Source: a virus
Length of the DNA stretch: 64,000 nt
Reading direction: 5' to 3' (one strand)
Virus record (IMG/VR): IMGVR_UViG_3300024520_000003
Span: 1-64,000 of that record
Shown here: piece after piece, positions 33,140 to 41,872 of the stretch
Numbering within the stretch: position 1 is the stretch's first letter
How the letters are laid out: each line of letters begins with the position of its first letter
Program-made: the position numbers and the translations under genes
Notes under the pieces: model-generated
Databases searched by the model: none
Told to the model about the DNA's origin: nothing
What the model saw: the letters and a program-made list of their open reading frames with translations, nothing else

Positions 33140-33916
33140 TTACATGATCAACATTTGGGGTAGACGCCAGTCGCGTTTGACATTCTTCGTCAGAATCTTA
33201 AGCCGCTTCTGGTAGCTTAAAATCCTTGCTCCGTACCCTGCATTGGTTGCACTGCTGGTCGTATTTATTGAAGTGCTTAGACCATCCATTGAAATTGACT
33301 TAGAGGCAATGCCCGCCCCAACAATAAGGTCACCAGCGGTATCTAAGGGCAGAAGTGCGGCAGTTAGTCCGATCATATCCACTATTGCGGGAGGAATTGG
33401 GAAATTCACGCCAACACCGCCTTTGAGGCCATCAAACCCCGCTTTATAGGTTACCTTCCACCACAGAGGGGTGTAGGGCCGTCCATAGAAGCCCACCAGT
33501 CCAACAAAGGGCGTTCCTCCCGTAAATACCACGGATTGCATCCCGCTAGGACCTGGGATGACCTGAAGCTGTCCACCTCTCTCGCTGGCTATATTTGCCC
33601 AGTCTAGTGGAATGGTGGTTGGACCGTATTGACCGTATTGAACCTCAAGCTTAACAATCTCAACGAGTGGGCGTCTTTTGGTCTGAAGAAGCCAAAATGT
33701 GTCACCAGCCCAGTCCAGAACGTCCAATCGGTCTGAATATTCGTTTAGATCGTCCAGAATGATGTCTAATTCAGCCTCTATGGTTGAGATGGCTGAATCT
33801 ATCGCGTGGGTGTATAAGGCGTCTGGATATGGGTTATTCTGGTCGTCGGTTAGATCAATGCCGACGAGATATCTATCTTTGAGCCATTGTGCAGTGAGGG
33901 TGTCTGTGAGTGCCAT
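33140..33916 (-). CDS. Head-tail connector / adaptor protein, 258 aa
   Basis: A helical start (HAIDSAISTIEAELDIILDD) is typical of gp6-like connectors. A beta region with tryptophans and a Gly-rich loop follow, and then a helical end containing IVDMIGLTAALLPLD. It lies downstream of the capsid genes. It probably forms the ring below the portal. The start is supported by GGAGG. Confidence 0.6.
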   Translation of the reverse strand: MALTDTLTAQWLKDRYLVGIDLTDDQNNPYPDALYTHAIDSAISTIEAELDIILDDLNEYSDRLDVLDWAGDTFWLLQTKRRPLVEIVKLEVQYGQYGPTTIPLDWANIASERGGQLQVIPGPSGMQSVVFTGGTPFVGLVGFYGRPYTPLWWKVTYKAGFDGLKGGVGVNFPIPPAIVDMIGLTAALLPLDTAGDLIVGAGIASKSISMDGLSTSINTTSSATNAGYGARILSYQKRLKILTKNVKRDWRLPQMLIM

Positions 33917-33971
33917 CGCGCCTCCATCGTATCATTGTTCGTCGTCAGAGTGCGACGGCTTATCTCATAGA

Positions 33972-34667
33972 CTAACTGGTGATGGCTGAATTTGGTGCAG
34001 TGCAACTAACCTCAAGCGATTCCAGTTGAGCAATGTTTGCAGCGTTGGCAGAGGACCATACGCCTGTGACGGCCAATTTAGGTTGAATTCCGAGTGCATC
34101 TGTATCGAAATCCGCAACACCGAATCCGAGACCGACGGGAGCGTTGTTCGTTCCAGCGAAGTTGTTTGCACCGTTTGCAGTGGACACATGGTTCAAAGCA
34201 CCCGAAGCACCAACCTCTCCCACGACTATTTCAGAGGTGAGGTAGATTGCATCATCGGCTGCCGCATCCTTTGCGCCTGTAGCAACCAGTGACAGGTTAT
34301 TGGCGGCAGTTGCGTCATCACCGACTCGGAGTCGAAGGTTTAAGGTGTCGGCAGCGTTATCGCCTGTGACTGTTACAAAAGCGCGAATGGAGATCTTAGT
34401 TCCAACCGCGAGATCACCGCGAGTTCCGTCGTCACTTGGTGTGAACAGATCCCAACTAGTAGCAAATTCAACCTCAGAATTTCCAGTAATCGTGTCAGCA
34501 GTCGGAACCACAACACCCGCTGAACCTGCCTCTGCGCGATTCGCTAAAGATTGTGATTGACGTGCTCGTTGAGTCAATTTGTTGGCAAGACGATCTGGTT
34601 CAGATAGGTCTGCATGTTTTGCTTCATCAGCGGTGAGCATAGTTGCTAGAGTGGAATCAAAGGCCAT
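33972..34667 (-). CDS. Probable capsid decoration or structural protein, 231 aa
   Basis: After a helical N-terminus, the protein is a beta sandwich rich in Ala, Asn, Asp and Thr (TISIRAFVTVTGDNAADTLN-like strands). Such composition is typical of virion surface proteins. It is two genes downstream of the major capsid protein. No family was recognised. A decoration protein is the favoured guess. Confidence 0.5.
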   Translation of the reverse strand: MAFDSTLATMLTADEAKHADLSEPDRLANKLTQRARQSQSLANRAEAGSAGVVVPTADTITGNSEVEFATSWDLFTPSDDGTRGDLAVGTKISIRAFVTVTGDNAADTLNLRLRVGDDATAANNLSLVATGAKDAAADDAIYLTSEIVVGEVGASGALNHVSTANGANNFAGTNNAPVGLGFGVADFDTDALGIQPKLAVTGVWSSANAANIAQLESLEVSCTAPNSAITS

Positions 34668-34673
34668 GATCTC

Positions 34674-34955
34674 TTATCCTTTTTTCTTCTTTGTTTTGGA
34701 TTTAGAAGGAGCAGGGGAGGCTTTGGGCTTCTCCTGCTCCTTCTCTTTTTTAGGTGAAGAACTCGACGACGAGGGTGGTGATGCCTTTTTCACGGGCTTT
34801 TCTTCAGCCACGAACTCGAACTCAGGAAGAAACCGGACCACGGCCTCCAAATCACCCTCTGGTGCGGGTGAGATGGTTCCATCATCGGAAACGTCAAGAA
34901 CGCTTCCATTGATCAGGATATTACTACTTCTTAGAGTTTTATGTCGCCAAGCCAT
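34674..34955 (-). CDS. Small structural protein with disordered Lys-rich tail, 93 aa
   Basis: The first 50 residues form a small beta domain (SSNILINGSVLDVSDDGTIS). The last 40 are Ser/Pro/Lys repeats (SSSSSSPKKEKEQEKPK). It follows the major capsid gene directly with a GAGG ribosome site. It could be a capsid cement protein or a DNA-contacting internal protein. Confidence 0.6.
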   Translation of the reverse strand: MAWRHKTLRSSNILINGSVLDVSDDGTISPAPEGDLEAVVRFLPEFEFVAEEKPVKKASPPSSSSSSPKKEKEQEKPKASPAPSKSKTKKKKG

Positions 34956-34967
34956 TGTCTACACCTC

Positions 34968-36491
34968 TTAGAATGAAACGTTATCGATGATTCCGCATTT
35001 TGTCGGGACCTTCACATGAAGCGAACCAAAAAGCATAAGCAAGAACGGAATAGAAGTCGTTGCCTGGGCTAATGGACGCCGGAGAAAATCTAATAGCTGT
35101 GCCCAATACATTACACCTGGGTCCATCTGTAACAGATAGGCTTGACCAGTCGAAGGACGATGCAAGTTCTCATCCACGATAACAGTCGCAGCAGCAACGG
35201 TCGGGTTTCGGGGAAACTGCCACATGTACGTTGCAGAGTCACCATCGGTATTCCCAACAGCAGTTCGATAGACACGGTAGTAGCGAATTCCACCGGCACC
35301 TGAGATAGGTTGAGCGGCGTCACCCATGGTAAATGTCACTTTCTGACCAGCGAGAACCGTGATGGTTGTCTCGTTGACACCAGTAAGGACTTTGACCGGG
35401 GCAGTAATTCCCTTATCACCAACACCAACGAAACGATATCGGTAACCACCGGCATCGGCTGCGCCGAATTTGCTAGTTCCAGATGCAGCTTGAGCTACGT
35501 TTGCAATTGGGAGCGTGAAGGTACCGGGATCACCGAACGGATCGGTGTTTTGATCTGCACGATTGGTTGACAAAGGAGCTTGCTCGATTGAAACCATTCC
35601 ACCCGGACCAGCGATTGAAAGTCCCTCTGACCCGAATACCAACTGCGTGGAGTTGGAAGGGGACATTTGGAAACGACCAAAGCTTGTCGCGATGTTCACG
35701 AGCTTCGCGTAGACGCGAGGATCGAGCATAATCGTGTTCACATAACCAAAGTTTGGTGCAGCGGCTACGTCATAAAGCTTGTTGATCAAGTCTTGAGGAG
35801 TAAGCTCGGCACCATCAAGGTTCAAGTAGTTAGAACCGTTTGCGGCGATTGTGTGAGCACCTGTTGCGCCATCGTAAGTCGGTTGAGCGACTTGCTGATA
35901 AAGACCGTCAAACTGAAGACCTTCACCACCGGCACCTTCTACACCCATGAGTGAAGAACCGAGGAACAGAGCGCGCTCCAACTTACCCATGAGGGCTTTG
36001 GTGCCATCAATAGTCTGTTGAGCAAGACCCTGACGACTAACACCACCAGAGTATCCCATGATTCCCGCCATTGTGGCGACATCGGTAATTTCTCTCTGTT
36101 CGGCAAGGTACTTCACCTTGACAATTTTACGAGTATAGGTGCCGTCAGAATTAGTACCGTTCGCGCCTTCTGCAATGAAGGGGTCCAGGTCCATATTTCC
36201 GTATGCACTGACAACCGTGCTTTCATGCAGAGGGCTAGTTACGTTGACTTTGGTGAGTTTCTTCCAAAGCTTCACCGCCATCTCGCTATAGGTAGCAGTA
36301 TCAAGCGTGCTTTGAATGCTCTGTGGAACCAACGGAGCGAAACTACCACTACCAGCCTGACCTTGAGTCGGGTAACCAGCGGATGCTTTAGCCATCGGTG
36401 CGCCACTTGCTTGAAGTGCCTTGTTTAGATCTTGAAGTTCGTGCATCGAGACTGATTGTCCAGCCAGTGCACTGAGGGATTGCAAATTCAT
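34968..36491 (-). CDS. Major capsid protein, HK97 fold with inserted domain
   Basis: A 507-residue protein downstream of protease and scaffold genes, with a strong AGGAG site. Residues 1-45 probably are a propeptide. The stretch SEMAVKLWKKLTKVNVTSPL and the region IVKVKYLAEQREITDVATMA match the N-arm and E-loop/P-domain of large-phage capsid proteins. Residues about 330-440 (RYRFVGVGDKGITAPVKVL ... IRYYRVYRT) look like an inserted Ig/FN3-like domain facing outward. The fold ends with TSIPFLLMLFGSLHVKVPTK, a typical closing strand. A peptide near residue 40-60 is shared with the protease. Confidence 0.8.
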   Translation of the reverse strand: MNLQSLSALAGQSVSMHELQDLNKALQASGAPMAKASAGYPTQGQAGSGSFAPLVPQSIQSTLDTATYSEMAVKLWKKLTKVNVTSPLHESTVVSAYGNMDLDPFIAEGANGTNSDGTYTRKIVKVKYLAEQREITDVATMAGIMGYSGGVSRQGLAQQTIDGTKALMGKLERALFLGSSLMGVEGAGGEGLQFDGLYQQVAQPTYDGATGAHTIAANGSNYLNLDGAELTPQDLINKLYDVAAAPNFGYVNTIMLDPRVYAKLVNIATSFGRFQMSPSNSTQLVFGSEGLSIAGPGGMVSIEQAPLSTNRADQNTDPFGDPGTFTLPIANVAQAASGTSKFGAADAGGYRYRFVGVGDKGITAPVKVLTGVNETTITVLAGQKVTFTMGDAAQPISGAGGIRYYRVYRTAVGNTDGDSATYMWQFPRNPTVAAATVIVDENLHRPSTGQAYLLQMDPGVMYWAQLLDFLRRPLAQATTSIPFLLMLFGSLHVKVPTKCGIIDNVSF

Positions 36492-36518
36492 GTGATTCTC
36501 CTAAATTCGAGCCACTGG

Positions 36519-37382
36519 TTAGTTAAGAACAAGTTTTGCCGATTCAGCAACTTCCGTTGCATCCGCGCCACTCTCGAGCATGGCAACAGCCATAGACAGT
36601 TCCGCTGCGCGATTGGCATCAGTACCAGCACGCAACTCCTCGTGAGCTTTCGCAATAACGTCGTGAGCAGAGAAACCACTCTTTTTCACAACAGAATCTT
36701 GAGGACTCTCGATGACTTGTAAATCGCCAGCGTCGATAATTGACCGTGGCGGAACAGGTTGACCGATTGCTTTCAAAAGAGCATCGATCTTTTCGTTGAG
36801 ATGAGAAATGACAGCAGCGTTTTCACGAGTTGTCGCGGATAGGCTTTTCACAACGTCTGTGACGGCCATATAACCCTTGGCAAGAGTCTCACTTTGGTTC
36901 CGAACATCGTGAACAATGTTGTCGGCACCTTTTGAGATAATTGCCACGAGGTCGTAATCCTCTTCACCTTTCATAATATCAAAGTCGTCGTCATCGTGGC
37001 CTTTGCCATAACGTGACATCTCGGAGTTGAACGCACGATCTGACTCGCTGTTAGCCTCTGCCTCTCGGGACTCCTCGGGCTGATTGGGCGCTCGACCGCT
37101 TGCGTCTGTACCTGCTTTCATTTTGCCCTTCTCTCCCTTGTCGAGGTTTTCTTCTTCTTCATCATCATCGTCTTTCTCGTCGTCTTTTTCCTCTTCGGCT
37201 TTTACAATAACCTCTGGGAAAACCTCTTTCACTGCTGCTGTTGCAGCCTTGAGGATGGCGTCGGGGCCAGTTTCACCAGCCAACTCACCTTTTGAGATTT
37301 TTGACTCTACAAGAGTGTCAATTTCTTCAGCATCGAGACCCTGTTGCGAGAGTCGCGCCCGATATTGATCTGCACTGTCCAT
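36519..37382 (-). CDS. Capsid scaffolding protein
   Basis: The ATG at 37382 follows GGGAGGA, and longer in-frame starts overlap the protease gene. The 287-residue product is acidic, with a long Asp/Glu/Lys run (EEEKDDEKDDDDEEEENLD) and a helical C-terminal half with heptad pattern. It lies between protease and capsid genes. These are the hallmarks of a scaffold core that is digested by the prohead protease during maturation. Confidence 0.7.
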   Translation of the reverse strand: MDSADQYRARLSQQGLDAEEIDTLVESKISKGELAGETGPDAILKAATAAVKEVFPEVIVKAEEEKDDEKDDDDEEEENLDKGEKGKMKAGTDASGRAPNQPEESREAEANSESDRAFNSEMSRYGKGHDDDDFDIMKGEEDYDLVAIISKGADNIVHDVRNQSETLAKGYMAVTDVVKSLSATTRENAAVISHLNEKIDALLKAIGQPVPPRSIIDAGDLQVIESPQDSVVKKSGFSAHDVIAKAHEELRAGTDANRAAELSMAVAMLESGADATEVAESAKLVLN

Positions 37383-37384
37383 CT

Positions 37385-38158
37385 TTAGTTCCTCCCGCGC
37401 AAGCGGTTCAAAATTCCACGGACGATGTTTTCGCCCTGAGTCCAAGTCAGCATTGGTGATTTCTTCAATAATGCACTTGTCATCATGTCGATCTCACCAT
37501 TCACTGAATAAGTTTCAGAAGCGAGAGCTTCAACACGACGTTGAGCTTCTTTCTGAATCTCGTCTTCTTTTTTGTCCCTGTCCTTACCACCATCAAGTGA
37601 CTGTGGCACTACTGGAGCAAACGGAGCAGAGTATCCCATTGCTTGAGCCGGATAACCCGCCATGGCAGATCTAAAAAACATAGAAGCCATCACAGGGTCA
37701 AACGTTGCAAGCGGGTTCTTGGGGTTGGCGCTAATGGCAACAGAATGGACCTTGGCCTCTTCTATCTTGTTTCCATTGCGACGAACGGCACGGCCTTCAA
37801 TACTGAAGCCAAGTTTTGACTTGGAGTTGGCCTTGTTCAGTGTTCGTGCTTTCTCGAATATTTGCTTACCAAGTGCGTCTGTTAGAAACAGATCTGCCTC
37901 AATCTCAGTCGCACTGTGACCATTGAGTGATGACTTACTGAATGAAATTGGCTCGCCAACGATATTCATCACTCCACACGGATGCTCAAGGGTAATCCAC
38001 TTGGCATCACTAAAATCTAAACCCTTTTGAATGATAATCTCATTATCGGCATCCAGAGCTTCAGACGAAGCTATTCCTTTGATTCGACCGCGACCAGTTG
38101 TGTCGCCATCACCTTTCTCGATGATGTCAAAGGGTGCCCACAGGGTTACTAGTTCCAT
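37385..38158 (-). CDS. Prohead protease (HK97 U35-like)
   Basis: A 257-residue protein. GRGRIKGIASSEALDADNEI, the histidine in TLEHPCG, LGFSIEGRAV and the serine in VHSVAISANPKNP align with the His/Ser catalytic strands of phage prohead proteases. The C-terminal third is linker-like and contains AGYPAQ ... FAPVVPQS, repeated in the capsid protein. It probably cleaves scaffold, capsid propeptides and possibly the header peptides of the virion-packaged proteins encoded to the right. Confidence 0.85.
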   Translation of the reverse strand: MELVTLWAPFDIIEKGDGDTTGRGRIKGIASSEALDADNEIIIQKGLDFSDAKWITLEHPCGVMNIVGEPISFSKSSLNGHSATEIEADLFLTDALGKQIFEKARTLNKANSKSKLGFSIEGRAVRRNGNKIEEAKVHSVAISANPKNPLATFDPVMASMFFRSAMAGYPAQAMGYSAPFAPVVPQSLDGGKDRDKKEDEIQKEAQRRVEALASETYSVNGEIDMMTSALLKKSPMLTWTQGENIVRGILNRLRGRN

Positions 38159-38208
38159 TCAACCAGCCTTAGATAAGCCCACTGTGGAGCATGTGTTAGA
38201 TAACTGGA

Positions 38209-38445
38209 TCATCGTAGTTTCATATCATTAGCCATGTCAAGCAACTTTGGTGATATTCTAAGAGGTATCCCAGTTGGACGACCACACCCATGGCACTTAA
38301 TCTCACAAAATCCATCTTCACGAAGAACCACGCATCTGCTTTTTACGAATAACTTAAGTCGTCCGTTTTTAGCCCTTCCATCCAGTCTAAGACCGCAGTT
38401 CTGGCAGGATAGTTTCAACTGGGTGTTATTATCTAACAGTGCCAT
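38209..38445 (-). CDS. Com-like zinc-finger protein, 78 aa
   Basis: CQNC near residue 14 and CHGC near residue 51 form a four-cysteine zinc site in a 78-residue basic protein. The spacing and size resemble Mu Com, a zinc-finger translational regulator. It lies between the SNF2-like helicase and the protease, with stop and start 1 bp apart. Com-like regulation of a neighbour mRNA is possible but unproven. Confidence 0.6.
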   Translation of the reverse strand: MALLDNNTQLKLSCQNCGLRLDGRAKNGRLKLFVKSRCVVLREDGFCEIKCHGCGRPTGIPLRISPKLLDMANDMKLR

Positions 38446-38446
38446 G

Positions 38447-41400
38447 CTATCCCAGGGGATGACCTCCGAGTGCTGCTAGTGCTGCTTGAGCGCGCTTTTT
38501 TAGCGTTCTAAGGCTTCTTTGGAAGTGTCCTCTGTAACGAGGATCACCCCCACCGGCACCTTCACTCCAAACTTCTCCAGCGTTGTCTATAGCGCCACTG
38601 TTCGGGTCGAGTGCGTATTCAAGAGCCTCTTTGGTCCATTTCCCAGACTGGAAACTATCAATAAACTCCTCCCTGTTTTCTTGGCGTTGTGCGAAGTCAG
38701 GGTTGTCTGGGTCATACCCGTAGGTATCAGCCTCCAATGCCTGGAACTCGTCCCGAAGTCGAGGTGTTAGCTTTATTTCAACCGCTGGACCTCTATTGGT
38801 TTGATGGATCTTTGGGCCTTTGATGTGTCTTTCTGCTTTGGGTGATTTGTCTTTCTTTGCTCTTGCTGATGCAATTAGTTCTGAAAATGGACCGTCGCCT
38901 AACCCACTCGATCTTGACTCAGGACTGTGTTCATCAGGGCGACCCGTGACAGCCATCGCGAGACTTGCCTCAGACCAATCGGATATAGCTGGAACCTCAG
39001 TCTTTTCAGTTCCCATTAGTTTTGCAATCTTACGCATATCAGCGGGGTCTCGAATTAACCACGTTCCGTTCTTTTTATTGTAGGTTCCAATCTGCGCTCT
39101 CTTGTTCTTGGTTTTCTTTCCACCGTAGTAGAGTTGATTAAGGACTTCGTGGGCGTGAGATCCATCCTCGGCTCCACGAAGAACTAGACCCTTGCCAGTT
39201 CTTGAGACGCCGATACCAACCGTACCGACCTTAGCTATTGCCTGTCGTGCGCGGAAATCCCGTGTCTTGTTACGACTTGTCGCCGTCTTTAGCCCAACAG
39301 CCTCTAAAACGTCCTCACCTCGTTGAAATCCGTAGACAGACTCTCTGAAGTAGTCCTTAGCAACCTCAACCTCACTCTTAGACGTAGCAGTTTCCAGCGC
39401 AGAAAAGGCATCTTCAACTTCATCGTTTTTACTCTCGTCGATAGAATATGAGTGCTCCCACGACAGAAGCTCGCCTGTGGTTTTATTCGCTCCCGGGTTT
39501 CCTTCAACAAGCGCACCCATGTTGGCGAGTTTCTTACCAACGAGTTCACCAAGGTGAGTTTCAAACTTATCGTCACCTTGCATCCAAATCATGTCCACGT
39601 CGGACTGAGATCCCATTCGGTAACTCCGTCCAGCGACCTGTTGAAAGTCTGCGCCGCTCAGTGGAAGGGTTAGGTTGATCTGGGTCCTGGGTCGACCACC
39701 TTTTCGGTCATGGTAGCTAAGACCCGTTCCACCCTTGGCCATTGTCCCAACGATTACACGCTTATCCCCTCGTTGATAGGCGGCTGTCTCTTCCTTGGCA
39801 TCCGCTCCTCCGTGCGCTTGACCAACGTACTCTTTCGCCTCTTCGTAGGTAAGCTCACGTCCAGCGAGGTGTGATCCCAACTTAATGGTCATATATTTCA
39901 GTGTGTCGCGCTCAGGCATTGAGGCTGCAATAGCATCTATCTGGTCTGCGTATTCTAGTGCAGACTCAGGGAGGGTTTGACTTACATGAACACGATGCCT
40001 GATTGAATCAGCTATGCCCGTGATTCGTTTGTTTGTGTGTTTAGTGTAAGCAGTGAAAAGAAGAACCTGAGCGTTGGGATCTCCATTAAGTTTATCTATG
40101 GCCATGCTAACGGCCTGTTCTGCCTTTGCGGCTTCCCATGCCTGTCGTTTCCACCCGAAAATACGACCACCCGTTGTCAGTGGGTTCAGTCCCGCCTCTA
40201 TTGCCAACCTTTTTACCTTGTCGGCGGCGCTAAACGCCTCTGAATACACTGGGTCCATTTCTGATGCTTTCACTTTGCCAAAGTTAACATTCAGATCCAC
40301 GACTTCACCTTGACGGTTTGTCATGGCTGCGTAGTTAGGAACTCGCTTGGCACCACCACCGCTTGCGTGAAGAAGTGCTGCTACAGCCACAGACGGGAGT
40401 GGAGATCTGGGGTTTTTGACATCGAATGGAATAGCACCCTGCTCCATACCTCGCCGTGACACACCGGCACCCAATTTCTCTGCCCATTCCACGAACTCAC
40501 CACCTGTCTTGAACCATCCCATTTTGCGAAGATAGTGAAGGTCTTTGATATTCGTGTAGGGTGTCGCGCTCATGTAGAGCACCTTTTCAGCTTGATCCTG
40601 TAGTTTGACTGCTGCTTGTGCTTCCTGACCTGTCGGGTTCGCCATCTTGTGAGCTTCATCGAAAACTATGGTGTCGAACTTACCCTCGTATTCCGGCTTC
40701 AATAAGATAACGAAAGTTCCATCAGGCTGTTCTTCCCTTGTGAAAAGTTCATTATAGGACGCAACGAAGTAACCATCACCGCCCTCCCGAGGGTGCTTGA
40801 AATTAAGATTGTATAAATCTCCAGTCTCAGCCCATTGGGATTTGAGACCCTTTCCACCCGCAGTGGGAACCACGACAAGATTCCTCTTCCCACCCCGGGC
40901 AATCATCGCACCCATGGCTGTCAGAGTTTTTCCTAGCCCAGCTTCATCCTGAAGAACGAACCCGTCACGCTCGTCCCATGACTGGAGAATTCGGGAGATT
41001 CCCTCTTCCTGATGCCTGAAAAGGCTGTAATATCCTTCCTCCTCATTGGCATTTGGGAAGTTGGTTACATCGTTTGGAACCTCTTTTGTAATTCTCGGAG
41101 CAACGTCCTCATGTAGCATTATCGAGATATTGCTAGGCGGTGTTGTGGCGTTGTAGTCCTTGACGTCTAAATCACCGTCGTAGAAAACCCCATACCGTTT
41201 TGCCTCGTCAAACCACGTCGCCTTTGTCTTTGCCGTTCCTGTGGTAACTGCCTCAGCGACCTTTCGCTTTAGAAACTCTTTATGAGATGCGATGTCTGCC
41301 GCGTGGTGATCCTGAAGGAGTTTGGTGAATTTCTTCTTAGTCATCCACCTCTCTCGCTCAGTTGCTGAGTTCTTGACCCGAACTCGGTCACCTTCCATTT

Positions 41401-41698
41401 CAATAACTTCAAGGTGAGTTTCGACCTTCTCACCGTTCTTTTCTGTAGATATGGCGTACTCAGACCCGACGTGCATGTGGGCTTCAGACCCAATATACTC
41501 ACCGTGCTGTGCTACACGACTGGAGTATTTCCACGGGTACCAGTAACGCCACTGACCCCCGAACTTCTTTCTGTATCCACCAGACTTAGATCCAGCGATG
41601 GCCTCGAAACCCGATGGAGGTTTGTCGGTCGTTTTGTACTTCATTTTGTACTTTGCGCCAGACCGCGCCTTCATAAGAAGCTCTGAAAATGAATACAT
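38447..41698 (-). CDS. SNF2-type helicase, likely virion-packaged (DarB/strawberry-notch-like)
   Basis: A 1083-residue superfamily 2 ATPase. Walker A is EAGLGKT (252-258), the DEAH box is at 347-350, motif III is SATP (377-380) and motifs V/VI contain GGTGLS and QVAGRSYRMGSQ (687-698). It begins with SFSELLMKARSG, similar to the headers of the 1717-aa protein, and a Gly/aromatic stretch follows (KFGGQWRYWYPW). Genes of this type beside portal and MuF are known in P1-like DarB and other 'polyvalent proteins' that enter the cell with phage DNA and block restriction. No methyltransferase domain is visible. The C-terminal 280 residues are basic and unassigned. Confidence 0.8.
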   Translation of the reverse strand: MYSFSELLMKARSGAKYKMKYKTTDKPPSGFEAIAGSKSGGYRKKFGGQWRYWYPWKYSSRVAQHGEYIGSEAHMHVGSEYAISTEKNGEKVETHLEVIEMEGDRVRVKNSATERERWMTKKKFTKLLQDHHAADIASHKEFLKRKVAEAVTTGTAKTKATWFDEAKRYGVFYDGDLDVKDYNATTPPSNISIMLHEDVAPRITKEVPNDVTNFPNANEEEGYYSLFRHQEEGISRILQSWDERDGFVLQDEAGLGKTLTAMGAMIARGGKRNLVVVPTAGGKGLKSQWAETGDLYNLNFKHPREGGDGYFVASYNELFTREEQPDGTFVILLKPEYEGKFDTIVFDEAHKMANPTGQEAQAAVKLQDQAEKVLYMSATPYTNIKDLHYLRKMGWFKTGGEFVEWAEKLGAGVSRRGMEQGAIPFDVKNPRSPLPSVAVAALLHASGGGAKRVPNYAAMTNRQGEVVDLNVNFGKVKASEMDPVYSEAFSAADKVKRLAIEAGLNPLTTGGRIFGWKRQAWEAAKAEQAVSMAIDKLNGDPNAQVLLFTAYTKHTNKRITGIADSIRHRVHVSQTLPESALEYADQIDAIAASMPERDTLKYMTIKLGSHLAGRELTYEEAKEYVGQAHGGADAKEETAAYQRGDKRVIVGTMAKGGTGLSYHDRKGGRPRTQINLTLPLSGADFQQVAGRSYRMGSQSDVDMIWMQGDDKFETHLGELVGKKLANMGALVEGNPGANKTTGELLSWEHSYSIDESKNDEVEDAFSALETATSKSEVEVAKDYFRESVYGFQRGEDVLEAVGLKTATSRNKTRDFRARQAIAKVGTVGIGVSRTGKGLVLRGAEDGSHAHEVLNQLYYGGKKTKNKRAQIGTYNKKNGTWLIRDPADMRKIAKLMGTEKTEVPAISDWSEASLAMAVTGRPDEHSPESRSSGLGDGPFSELIASARAKKDKSPKAERHIKGPKIHQTNRGPAVEIKLTPRLRDEFQALEADTYGYDPDNPDFAQRQENREEFIDSFQSGKWTKEALEYALDPNSGAIDNAGEVWSEGAGGGDPRYRGHFQRSLRTLKKRAQAALAALGGHPLG

Positions 41699-41710
41699 AG
41701 CTCGAATCCT

Positions 41711-41872
41711 CTATTTGATGCCCTTAAGATTTGGAAGAGTTGGCTCTAGTCCTAAATCTTTTTGCTTTTTCATATCTCTCAACATTTTGTCGATCTTAGC
41801 TCGATCTGACTCCTTAAGGTGTTCATATCCACTTATCTTAAGGTGAACGGGTTGTTTATCACGATCTGTCAT
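41711..41872 (-). CDS. Small basic protein, 53 aa
   Basis: An ATG overlapping the MuF stop (ATGA) opens a 53-codon frame ending 12 bp before the helicase start. The product MTDRDKQPVHLKISGYEHLK and on is a charged helix (KIDKMLRDMKKQKDLG). The tight packing supports a real gene. The function is unknown. Confidence 0.6.
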   Translation of the reverse strand: MTDRDKQPVHLKISGYEHLKESDRAKIDKMLRDMKKQKDLGLEPTLPNLKGIK

